Source of the DNA: Gorsachius magnificus
Lineage: Eukaryota; Chordata; Aves; Pelecaniformes; Ardeidae
Assembly: GCA_034008185.1 (NCBI GenBank)
Contig: CM067082.1
Coordinates: forward strand, 103,163,311-103,227,310
Length of the DNA stretch: 64,000 nucleotides
Direction of reading: 5' to 3'
The notes below the pieces were generated by a model. The model was not told where the DNA came from, did no database searches, and saw only the letters and a program-made list of their open reading frames with translations. This document shows positions 29,401 through 41,000 of the stretch, piece after piece. The position numbers and the translations under genes were made by a program. Each line of letters starts with the position of its first letter. Position 1 is the first letter of the stretch.

Positions 29401-30635
29401 GTGGGTGTTACATAGCTGCTGTATTCTCTGATCAACAGTTCAGCTGAGGGCTTCTGGAAAGATACAATTCCAAGAAAGTGCTGGAAGCAGGCCAGTGAAG
29501 ATATTGCTGGTGATTTATTTTGTTTTGTATTCTTTAGATGAAAAAAAATTAAGACTGGATGTAAGATTAATAGGAAAAAAAGCAGCCCCCAGCCCCCCAA
29601 AAAAAACAGAAACAAAAAAACACACCAATGATGCACTGAATATGGAATTCCAAACTGCTATCATTAAAATGTATCAACAGTATGCAACATTTTCCCTTGT
29701 TCTGTATTAAATCTAGAGTATCCTCACTGAAACAAAGATTTACTTGAATTCATGCAAGAATAGAATTGAAAATACGTTGATCCTTTAAAAAAAAAACATC
29801 AGAAATGGAAGAACTATGAAATTACAAAAAGTTATTTTCATATGAATCACAGTGTTCCCAGGGCATGCATTGTGAAGCATATTATGGAGTCAGGAATTTA
29901 GCAAGATGCAGAAAACCATGACAAAAATAAATAAAGTAGTAACAATAATGAATTTCTCAAAAAGGTCCCTGAAGAAGCATAGCAGTTTTAACCCTTTAAA
30001 AGGGGATATGATAACCTCCAATTATTTGAGAATAAGAGAAGGCTTTCCCTGGGGACAACTTATTTTGTAACTGTGCACATGAAAGTGTCTTTCAGCAGCA
30101 GTTTTTGCTGAACACATACAGAGAGTAATCTAGAGCAAGTGGGCACACAGGATTCATGCGGTAATTCCTATTATCTTTCATACTGATGATAATGCTTGGC
30201 CAGTTGCTTTTTTTTTTCATGAACTGACCCAGTTAAACATTTGCGTATCTACTATGCCCGAGATGCTATAATTAGAACATTTTAAATTATTCAATACTCT
30301 TAACTCTTCTCTTCAGTGTGGTAATTTGATACGACAGTTCTGAATACTGGAACAGCACCTTGATCCGAGGAGCTTTTTGACAATGCTTAAGCTGCCATTT
30401 CCCATGTATGATCTTAGCCAATGTTACAATTTTATGTAGGTATGAAGGCTAGTACTTGTCTTGGAATATTTGTCTTTTTATGAAAATCTGGGACTGTATC
30501 CTAGAAAAGTGATGCAAATTCATCTACCTAAATACATACTTTTGAGCACAATGGAAAAGGTTATTTTGTGTTTAAAAGTTAAAGTGAATTTTAGGCTTAC
30601 AAGCCAAGCTGGACTGTGACTACTTAAAATTCAAG

Positions 30636-32114
30636 TCACAGAATCACAGAATCGCAAGGGTTGGAAGGGACCTCGGGAGATCATCTAGTCCAACCCTCCT
30701 GCTAAAGCAGGTTCTCCTAGAGCATGTTACACAGGACTTCATCCAGGCAGGCTTTGAATATCTCCAGAGAAGGAGACTCCACAACCCCCCTGGGCAGCCT
30801 GTTCCAGTGCTCCGTCACCCTCAGAGTAAAGAAGCTCCTCCTCATGTTCAACTGAAACCTCTTATGTTTCAATTTGTACCCATTGCCCCTTGTCCTGTCA
30901 CTGGACACCACTGCAAAGAGACTGGTTCCGTCCTCGTGATTTCTGCCCTTAAGATATTTGTATGTGTTAATGAGGTCCCCTCTCAGTCTTCTCTTCTTCA
31001 GGCTAAAAAAGCCCAGCTCCCTCAGCCTTTCCTCATAGGGCAGATGTTCTAGTTCCTTTATCATCCTAGTTGCTCTCTTCTGGACTCCTTCTAGGAGTTC
31101 CTCATCTTTCTTGAACTGGGGAGCCCAGAACTGGACACAGGTGGGGTCTCACCAGGGCAGAGTAGAGGGGGAGGATAACCTCCCTCGACCTGCTAGCCAC
31201 ACTCCTCTTAATGCACCCCAGGATGCCATTGGCCTTCTTGGCAACAAGGGCACACTGCTGGCTCATGGTGAGCTTGTCATCCACCAGGACTCACAGGTCC
31301 CTCTTGGCAGAGCTGCTTTCCAGCAGGTCAGCCCCCAGCCTGTACTGGTGCATGGGGTTTGACCTCCCCAGGTGCAGCACTCGACACTTGCCCTTGTTGA
31401 ATTTCATCAGGTTCCTCTCCGCCCAACTCTCCAGCCTGTCCAGGTCCTGCTGAATGGCAGCACAGCCTTCCGGCGTATCAGCCACTCCTCCCAGTTTTGT
31501 GTCATCAGCGAACTTGCTGAGCGTACACTCTGTCCCCTCGTCCAGGTCATTGACGAACAAGTTGAACAAGACTGGGCTGAGTACTGAGCCCTGGAGAACT
31601 CCAATAGCTACCGACCTCCAACTGGACTCTGCCCCGCCGATCAGAACGCTCTGAGCCCTGACATTCAGCCAGTTCCCAATCCACCTCACTGTCCACTCAT
31701 CCAACCCACACTACTTGAGCTTCCCTATGAGGATGTTATGGGACACAGTATCAAAAGCCTTGCTGAAGTGAAGGTAGACAACATCCACCACTTTCCCCTC
31801 ATCTACCCAGCCGGTCATGCCATCGTAGAAGGCTATCAGATTGGTCAGGCATGATTTCCCCTTGGTGAATCCATGCTGGGTACTCCTGATGATCTTCTTT
31901 TCATCTACTTGCTTGGAGAGGACACCCAGAATGAGTTGTTCCATCACCTTTCCAGGGACAGAGGTGAGACTAACTGGCCTGTAGTTCCCTGGGTCCTCCT
32001 TCTTGCCCTTTTTGAAGACTGGAGTGACATTGGCTATCTTCCAGTCATCAGGCACCTCTCCTGTTCTCCACGACCTTTCATAGATGATGGAAAGTGGCTC
32101 AGCAAAGTCCTCTG
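30636..32114 (-). mobile_element. CR1 LINE, 5'-truncated and broken, minus strand
   Basis: The 3' end is at the left: TCACAGAATCACAGAATC, the short tandem tail of CR1. Reading right to left, reverse-transcriptase pieces are clear: PDDWKIANVTPVFKKGKKED (31996-32055 region), then FSKAFDTVSHN, then a frame with [19 protein letters not shown] and [12 protein letters not shown] (the catalytic A/F-ADD box). After these comes the C-terminal part, with [10 protein letters not shown] and SRDR-type TRGNGYK segments (30717-31064). The frame is interrupted by an in-frame TAG after GKLK (about 31710), a TGA after KRDL (about 31290) and a small deletion near 31100-31140, so it cannot encode an active enzyme. 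Only about the last 1.5 kb of a full element is present. Confidence 0.92.
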
Positions 32115-34326
32115 TTTATTTGCAGGACAACTATTGTGCAGACAAAGTAAGCAGTGGCATGTTTCCCTCCATTATTTCAGAATTGTTCTCTTCAAGAAGG
32201 TCAGCAAATAATTTACTTTTCTGCTTATTCAGGACACGATCAAACCAGTGGATACTGTATCAAGATTACAGAGGATCCAATGAGCTCTGGATCAGGGCAA
32301 ACATTTATGAAAATTACTACAAAAATATTAAACACTACAAAGTTGTGCTTTGCCATATGTGCAAACGTGTGCCATATGTGCATTCACGTGATCTAGACTG
32401 AGGCAAACCACTTACTTACTTATGTTACATGGGCCATAGTACACATTCTTGCCCAGCAGAAAAAATTTAAATACATTGTTCAAGCAAACCTAAGCTAAAA
32501 TGCCTCTCTAGAAATGCTGAAAACACATTTTTAAATGAATGCACCAAGTCACAGGTAAAGTTCATGATTATACCTACAGTCACTTCTAATGTCAGTTTTA
32601 AAAACAAATGAATATTTAATAGCATAAGCCAAGCTAATAATTTTAGGGAATTGTGATCCACCACAAGTGTGGAATTACATCATCAATTTACTTGATCATC
32701 TTTCACCTCCTTTGTAAAGCTGAGATGCAAACATACTTAACTCTTTCAGCTGCATTGACTTTCCCTAATAGGCCTGGCACCTGTCTGGAGACAAGTACCG
32801 CTTTTTGGCATATACCTTATACTTCTCCTGGGATTCCTAGGTCCATATGTAGTTTCCATTGTTACGTTAGCAAGGCCACCAGACTATTTACTTTGTACTC
32901 AAGTACCTACATACCGGTCCAAGATCATCTCCTTTACATGTTATGAGACTATTTCAGGCACTGCAGTATGACTGATGACAGCTGAAAACAGAAAGTATGC
33001 TGTAAGACATCTTGAAAAACTGCCACACAGGGGTTATGTAGGAAGCATGCTCTTCTTGCTGTAGATCTGGCATTCCCCGGTGACCAAGTTTCAAGCTAGT
33101 GCCTATGCAAAGGTCCAACATCACACTGCCATTGTGCACTGATTCTTATGTACAAGGAGACTAGCAACAGGAGATGACCACAAAAGGATGCACAAATACA
33201 ATACAAACATTATAGGTAGCTATAGTATTTTTTTTCCCCTTCTATGCCTGAGCTAGACTAAAAGCTCCCTTGTGGAGTGCTTCCCTGTCTTGCTCTGTGA
33301 TTATTGCTATCATACCTCCCCCGCCTTTCTTTCCCATTTAAATTCAGTGTTTTCCTGAGAGTGCTACACTTTCTGAAGAGATGGGGACAGACATTAGGAT
33401 GTATATGTGGAAGAGCATGACTGAAAGGGTGCCTCCCCCTTCTAAAAAATTAGCAGAGTTAAGAGGTGATGTCACTGTGCTTATCAAGCTTCTCAAGCTC
33501 AAACACTAACCCCTGGGGACCAGTTTTGTGAGGGAGCAATCCTTCTGCCTTGCACAGCACCTGTGGGTGCTGTGGTGCAGGTGCTACAAGTAGGAGCCCT
33601 GGTTTCCTGTCATGTGGGTGGAGATGGAGGTACAGGGTGGGTTGCAATCTGCCTGTAGGCATCAAGACATGGGTGAGTGGGAATGGGGGTATTTTCCCCA
33701 GTAGGGGTGCTTGCATGAGCTGGTTGGGGTCCACTGCTTCCTTTTTCTCCAGCTGGTTGAGGTGGCCCGCTTTATAGGGGATTGTGGTTTCTGCTCTCTC
33801 ATCTCCCCAGTAGGAGGAAGATGCTGCCAGTTCCTACTCGCTATCCCTCCTTGGTGTATGCTAAGGGTATAGAGGACCCTCTCCTAGTCTGTCTCCCTCC
33901 TGCCCTGCAGCACTGCTAGCTCAAAGGGGACAATTCTCTGTGGCTGTTGTGCCCTCTAGGTCAAAGAAGCACTTTGCAATGTTTCTTCTGGTGCTAACAG
34001 GCAGAGCAGAGTGTATGGCATGTTGCAAGGACCCAATTTCCTCTTATCAATCAGTCTGGTGTCTTCCTGCCTGTCTTAGGCTGATGCATTGGGAAGTTCA
34101 CTCCAGGTTTATTCCTGATGGAATTAGTGGTTATGGATGCACCATGTCTCAGCAAAAAAACTTTTTTTGAGCCTCTGGATTCTGTATAAGGCTGGAAAGA
34201 ATATTTGTAAGGAGACTGATGATGGGCTGAAAATGTTCCTTCTCCTGGCCTCATTCTCCTTCCTTGCCATCCTAATGAGGAAAAAAAAAAAAGTCACAAC
34301 TCTGCATTGAGATTATCCCTCTGCAA

Positions 34327-34546
34327 AATCATAGAATCATAGCATAGTTTGGGTTGGAAGGGACTGTTAAAGGTTATCTAGCCCAAATCATCTGAAATGA
34401 GCAGGGATACCTTCAACTAGATCAGGTTGCTCAGAGCCCCCTCCAACCTGTCCTTGAATGTTTCCAGGGATGGGGCATCCACCACCTCTCTGGGCAACCT
34501 GTTCCAGTGTTTCACCACCTTCATCGTAAAAAATTATCTCTAATTT
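34327..34546 (-). mobile_element. Old CR1 LINE 3' fragment
   Basis: The run AATCATAGAATCATAGCATAG, then GGTTGGAAGGGACTG, and further on CTGGGCAACCTGTTCCAGTG, matches the CR1 3' end read on the minus strand. It is more diverged than the copies at 30636 and 39736, so it is probably from an older subfamily. It lies about 400 bp upstream of the first located exon of the MED1-like gene. Confidence 0.8.
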
Positions 34547-34956
34547 TTTCTCTCTAATCAAAATTAGCTCTAATGAGCTCTAGGTGGATGTAGAAATGGA
34601 CATGCCTGAAACCCATGGCAAGGCCTTGGTATTTATTAAGAATACACGTATGAGATTGTGTATATGTAAAGAAAGCCTAGTTGCTTAATAAGCTGAAGAA
34701 CAGGCTGCATCTCTGTATCTAATATTGAGAATATTTGCCTACACAAAGTCTCCCCACATCCTTTTTCTGACAGAAGTCTTACAAAAATTAGATATTTTTA
34801 TGCAAAATTCAGCTAAAACAATTTTTTTCTGCTTCCTCTTTTGAAGTATAACATCTATGACCTTAGCAAGTTTTTATATTTTTCCTTCTCCAACTTTTCT
34901 AGTTACCAGTGTAAATACATACCATTATATGTAGAACATTTTGACATGTTTTTCAG

Positions 34957-35060
34957 GTGCCGTGACAGATGTTTCTACAAATGCTTTAATGGAACAATTG
35001 CATTTAAAATACCAACAAAGACCATGGACTGAAACTCTGAAACTTGTCCATTTTTGCATG
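34957..35060 (+). CDS. MED1L: MED1-like exon A (first located)
   Basis: The acceptor is TTTTTCAG|GT and the donor is CATG|GTAAGA. It encodes [16 protein letters not shown] and [10 protein letters not shown], matching the MED1 N-terminal stretch SSLLERL...RPWSETIKLV. It starts with two bases of a split codon, so a coding exon precedes it. Confidence 0.85.
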
Positions 35061-38000
35061 GTAAGAATCGCAGATTAGGTGCGAGAAGGATATGTGGTGT
35101 AAGAACAGGTTGCGAAGATGGTTCAAAAAATACTTGACTTTAAAAAAAAAAAAAACCCACACCCAAACTGGTGCCTATTATAATCTGGCTCCTGGTTTTT
35201 CTTACAACAGTGCATAGAAAAACTTTCCTGCATTATTTTAACTCTTCAGGAGTTAGCTCTGATTGTCTAATACTTTAGGTTATTTTCCATTCATTATCAT
35301 TAGCATATTAATAGTATGTAAAGAGAATTTCTTGCCCATAGGACTGGGAGAAAAGACTGTTTTTCAGAAACTGGCTTGAAACCTGCTATCTAGACTCTCT
35401 CCTGCCCTTCCAGTAGCTAACTACATTTAAGAATCATCTTTATAAAAAGTGGATTAGCACAACTACTATGAGCTTGGTATAAAAAATCCCATTTTTTTTC
35501 CATGCTTCTTTTTACTAATGCTTAACTAAAGCCTTACTCTGAAAACAATGTCCTGAATTTGAAAATAGTGAAAACTTTTCAGCAGTGAATGTTCTTTGTG
35601 AACTGAAGTGTGAAGTATGAGAATTTTTCAGAGAAGAGGTAGAAGAGAAGGTGGGAGTGTTTGCTTGCCACTTAATATCTTCAGCTGGAACTTGCACCCT
35701 GAGTCTAACCGAGTACACCTGTGGCACTTACTGACCTGTCCTTTTCACTCAGGCAGACTCCTCCTAAAATAAAAATCTAAGTATTTTCTTAGTTGATCTC
35801 TCTCATCACAGTGAAATTAGCTGACATAGCTTGTGTTCAGCTCAAAAGAAAAGGGAATGGAAAGCCCTCCCTGCTCCAAAGGCCTTGGATGTATAATTAC
35901 TGCACTAAAGGGTCTTCACGAATCCATTCAGTGCTGCCACTTTTGTGATAGCTACAATCATGGGTCACTTCTATGTTTGACAAAAAGAAATAAGTAGTGT
36001 GTTTTGTTGTACTGGGCATTGGTGTTCTGTGTCTCGCATGCAGTGATATTCCTCTTTGGCTAGTAATTTAAGGAGTCTTTCTCTGTCTCTTGTTTTCACA
36101 AATGTGCTAGGATCAGCCACCTCGACAGCCTGTCAGTAATGCTCCAGGTGGTCCATTGCTCTCCTGCATGGAGAAGATACAGAGGACGTTAAATGGTAAT
36201 GAGCTGTCAGATAACTCAAAGTGTATTTTTTAATGTTCTGTGGGAACTACCCATCCTTCTCTGTTGGTGATGTTCTGCACAAAGAGTTCAAATGTACAAA
36301 CACAAAGGGGGATATGACACAGGAGACTTGTGACTCATCTTTGGGCTAAGGCTTCAGGCTATAGCTATTCTCAAAGTCTGAGAATAAGCTCTACCCAGCA
36401 TAGCACTCATTAATCACAGGGTAATAGTTGTCACTAATAACAAGAAGTCATGCAAGAGATACTATTTTCTCATTACCTAAATCATACCCTTTAAAGCAGG
36501 ATAATACTGGTTCTACTTCTTGATCATTGCAGCCTGAGTAAATAACATTTCCATTTTTTTGCAGCTAAATCTTTGTTTTCTGTGATGAACAGATTAGAAT
36601 CTTTATCCAAACAAAAAGGGTAAGTTTGTTTATGAATAAATGCAAATGAGCAAACATGGCCCCAAGTCCAGTGAGAAATACCATCTGGATGGCTTGTCAA
36701 CAGTATTTTTTTTTTAGCTTGGTGCTCTAATGGAGTGTATTACTTGGATTGGGCGTAACTGCCTGTTTTGATAAGCCCTTTGTGGAAGAGGTTGTTGGGT
36801 GAAGAGAGGGCATGCATGCTTAGGTCCCAAAGCTACAGACAGAGGTAAATAATTTTCAGCAAACCAACATGATAATGCGAAGAGCAGAGCACAAATATCA
36901 GAGCCTGGTTGGATAGTTTTTGGGAGCTGAGCCAAGGAACAGTTATTTTTGAAGCAGTATCCCTGGCGTCTCTTCCCACGACGAAGTAAACTATACTCAT
37001 TTCCTTTCTTCGTGTGACAGAATTTTTAGCTTTTTTTTTCTTTTTCTCTTTCACCTCTCCTAAGGCTTAGCGCTCACATAAGCCCCAGTGGGACTACCTG
37101 CTACATAACATCAAACTTGTTTTATATAGAAATTCAGCTGGAGAAGGATGGAAATGTGATGGATGTAAAGTTGGCTCACCTTGGGGAAGCTCCTGTGGTA
37201 AAGTTAATTTTCTCTGTCTCTTACCTCCCTGTAGTCTCCCACCTGGCCTCCAGCTGCCATGTCAGAAAGTCTTTGATTTCTTTTTGGTCTTGTCACACCT
37301 GCCAGCCTGAGCATGACACTAGCTACCTCTTTAGGCATCTGAATCTCTCACCTGAATTTACAGCTCGGTTACAGATACTAAGTACCGTAGCGCTAAATAT
37401 TAAGGTAAAACTCAGCTGACTTCCCCACCTTCCAATAATTTTGTAGTACCCTGCATAAGTATTTGTAGTCTCATAATTCGATGTTATCAATGTACAGTAA
37501 ATAACAGGGTCTTAAAATATTTTCCTACCAAGGTGTAATGCAATATATATTCCCAATGGATGTCTTGGAGCTGTTACCAGGGATTATGTTTTTCTTTCTG
37601 CCTTCTTTAGGAGTATGTGCATTCCTATTAATGGGGATGCTTTTATTGCAAAATTTCTCATTAAAATATTGGAAAAGTATAACTCTGCAGTTCACATTCC
37701 ATGTTCTGCAGTTATTCAGTGTTACAGACAATCCTTCAGATCAAAGATATAACAAGAAGCTGTTGCAGGGGGGTGGGGAGCGTAAACTCTGACTTTTATC
37801 AGTAAGTATCCAAATTGTTAAATTAACTTGGAGTAAACTTAATCCCTTTTTTTCAGTTGCAGTCAGCCCCAGAATTTCAAGTTGTTCTGTTTAACCAGCA
37901 CAGAGCTGTTGATCAGTGAGTGCTGGACAATATTATTAGAATAGAAATGCATATCCAGAGAATTTTAGCACAGTAACTACTAATAAAAGAAAAATTGGCA

Positions 38001-41000
38001 AAGATGCTTTTTTTTTCTGGAAAGAATTTATCAAGAAACTATTTCTGTTAATTTTATCCTCTTCCACGGAGCCTTTGTTCTTTTAATTATTATATTAAAA
38101 TTATGTTTTAACTATTGTAATATTAGTCTGGTTTTTGGGGTGTTTTTTTAAGCTAACCACTCAGCTAATTAAAAGTAATGGAGAACAATCTTATTACCAA
38201 TAAGATGCTTTTAAGAGATGTTTCACAAAGGATGGTAAGAAACATGAAACTCCTCTCTTATTCCTGTAGGTTTGTGATGACTTGGTGCAGCATCTAAGGT
38301 AAAGAATCATGTGCAGAATTGAATGGAAAAGAAATCCTGGGTCTTGTGTTTCTCTGAATGTTGTGGAGAAGTCAAGGCTAGAATGGTTTCAGTTTAAGAA
38401 CTGAAGAAAAAAAGAAAAAAGCAAGAATCAGGAAACAATATGAATCCAGAAAACAACAGAGCAACTGACACCTTTTTGGATTTTGTTTTATGTGGGAAGT
38501 TGATTCCAGTGCTCCATTTTGGAGGCTAGTGGTGGTTGTAGCTGTTATTACCTGCTTCCAATTTGTAAATTCAAGGTCAAAACTGCAGCCAGTATAATTT
38601 TGAAAAGATACTCCAGGCATTACTTATTTCTCAAGTCATTCCATTGAAAACAGCTAGATTGCGTCTGCTTCAATGGAGCAATGGGTAAGAGTAATCCCCA
38701 ATACATTGGCTCTAGCTCCCAGTTGAACACAGCCTTTGAATACTGGCATTTGTGTTGATTGCAAGAGTTATAGAATTACTTGGACCCATAATTTTGGAAA
38801 TGAACTGATGATGACAATTCAGAACTGGCAGATTTACAGATCCAAACCAGATATTACTTTTCCCCTTCTCCTTCCATCAACTACTAAGTAGTCTTTGTAT
38901 TGTCCTTATGCAAATGTCTTGACTAAATGTCCTTCAGGCTTCTGTCATGGCAATGAAAACAAGGTGATATCACATGGTCTGTTTTTCTTTGCAAATGCAT
39001 AGGAGGAAATGTTACTTAAATTTTCTTGTGTAGCAGTAAGGCACTATATATATCTTTTTTTTTTTATTACCATGTTTTATTCTGTCTGAATACTTGCTGT
39101 TCCAGGTCAGGCCACCACCTTAAAACATTTAGAAGTTCTCCAGCCAATATGATCAAGGTTCTAGGTTTTACTAATAATGAGTATATTGAACAAATTGGAT
39201 TAATATTTAAATACATCGGCAGAACAGTTGAAAGGGAAGGTAAAGAGAGAAAGAACAATCATTGACCTTGCATGTTTCATCTCTCTTCTATGTGGACCTG
39301 TAATGCATCATGCATTTTTCCAGCCCTCTCTTTCCTTAGAAACAAAGTTATATTAGCTTTATGGGTGTAAACAGCTATGTCTTAAAGCTTTAACTTGCAT
39401 TTTCCTAAGTTTTTGTCTCCCAGCGATGTTAACTGCCAGCAGTTTGGCTTTGAGCGATGGCATATAGTTGCATTGGCACTGTGGGTGCTACTTGTCTGTC
39501 CTCCTGTTTTTGTTAGGATTTGGCACGAAGTGCAAGCATCCCTTCTACACCTCTTGGTGTAGTATTTTCTTTGGTCGTAAGGCAGTTTGTTATATGGGTA
39601 ATGTTTCCTGTGAGTCTCAAAGTAACTATGAAATCATAATTAACCAGCCAGCTAATGCATAGGCTGGTGCTGTGCCTGTACACGCATGCCTGTGTCCCTC
39701 CCTTTTCCCTGTTTCCCCACTAGTCTGGTTGGAAAGAATCACAGAATGGCAAGGGTTGGAAGGGACCTCGGGAGATCATCTAGTCCAACCCTCCTGCTAA
39801 AGCAGGTTCATCTAGAGCAGGTTGCACAGGACTTCATCCAGGCAGGCTTTGAATATCTCCAGAGAAGGAGACTCCACAACCTCCCTGGGCAGCCCGTTCC
39901 AGTGCTCTGTCACCCTCAAAGTAAAGTTGTTCTTCCACATATTCAACTGAAACCTCTTATGTTTCAATTTGTGCCCATTGCCCCTTGTCCTGTTGCTGAG
40001 CACCTCTGAGAAGAGTCTGTCTCTGTCCTCGTCACATCCACCCTTAAGATATTTGTATGTGTTGATGAGATCCCCTCTCAGTCTTCTCTTCTTCAGGCTA
40101 AAAAAGCCCAGCTCCCTCAGCCTTTCCTCGTAGGGGATGCTCCACTCCCGCCATCATCTTTGTAGCCTTCCTCTGGACTCTCTCTAGGATTTCCTCATCT
40201 TTCTTGAACCGAGGAGCCCAGAACTGGACACAGTACTCCAGGTGGCATCTCACCAGGGCAGAGTAGAGTCACAGAAGAGCTGAGTGACTCTCTTAGGTTT
40301 CTATTTGGAAAGGATTTGTCCCAGTGTGAAAATCCAGGCGGGTTTATTTGGTGTCTCTGTTGATCCACATAGCAGCCAGATTGGTACAGCAAGGGAAGGT
40401 ATGTGTTCTTGAGTACAGCTCTCTGTGTGACTGTAGCACTAGACTCTAGTAAGGCTTGTAAAATCCACTTAAGCTGGTGAGTAAATACCTGGTGGGTTAG
40501 TCTAAGCAGAGCTCCAGGCTATCACAGCTAGTCAGAATCTGAAGGAATTCTGGGGTTTGAGCCAACTGAACCATTCCTTCACAAACTTATGCAAGCCTCT
40601 TGTCCCCTGGTTTTTTTGATTGATGTATCTATCAATTGTATTTAAGAACTGTCTCTCTCTAAGGGTGCTGTGAAGTGCAATATTAATACAATCCTTGATA
40701 TTTTGATGAAAAGAACAATGTACAAGTGCATTGTGTTAGGGAAGTGTTACTACATGACTAGCTTTATTGGAAGATCAGGAAAAGTGCTTTGCAGCTGATG
40801 AGCTGTCAAATTTGTGTATCGTGCACATCTATTGCTTTCAGTATTGCATATTTAACCAGTGTCAGCTATAATTACATTATTTTTTGCAACAGAGCCAAGG
40901 ATTCACATTTCCTGGTATCTTCTAAGAAAATTTAAAAGCAGTACTGCTACTTGCCAGATCTGATAAGGGGCCTATGTCACTCTGAAATGGTGTTTTTTTC

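Larger units (their letters stand above)
21931..34956. other. Region between the RALA promoter and the first located exon of the MED1-like gene
   Basis: This stretch holds a solo LTR (25866-26443), a broken CR1 LINE (30636-32114) and an old CR1 fragment (34327-34546). The missing first exon of the MED1-like gene must lie here or at the RALA island, but I could not identify it. Open frames outside the repeats have no recognisable domain. T- and C-rich tracts occur around 27700-27960 and 28160-28260. Confidence 0.6.

Noticed and set aside
30807..31654. Plus-strand open frames in 30.8-31.7 kb
   Set aside because: Antisense shadows of the CR1 reverse-transcriptase region.
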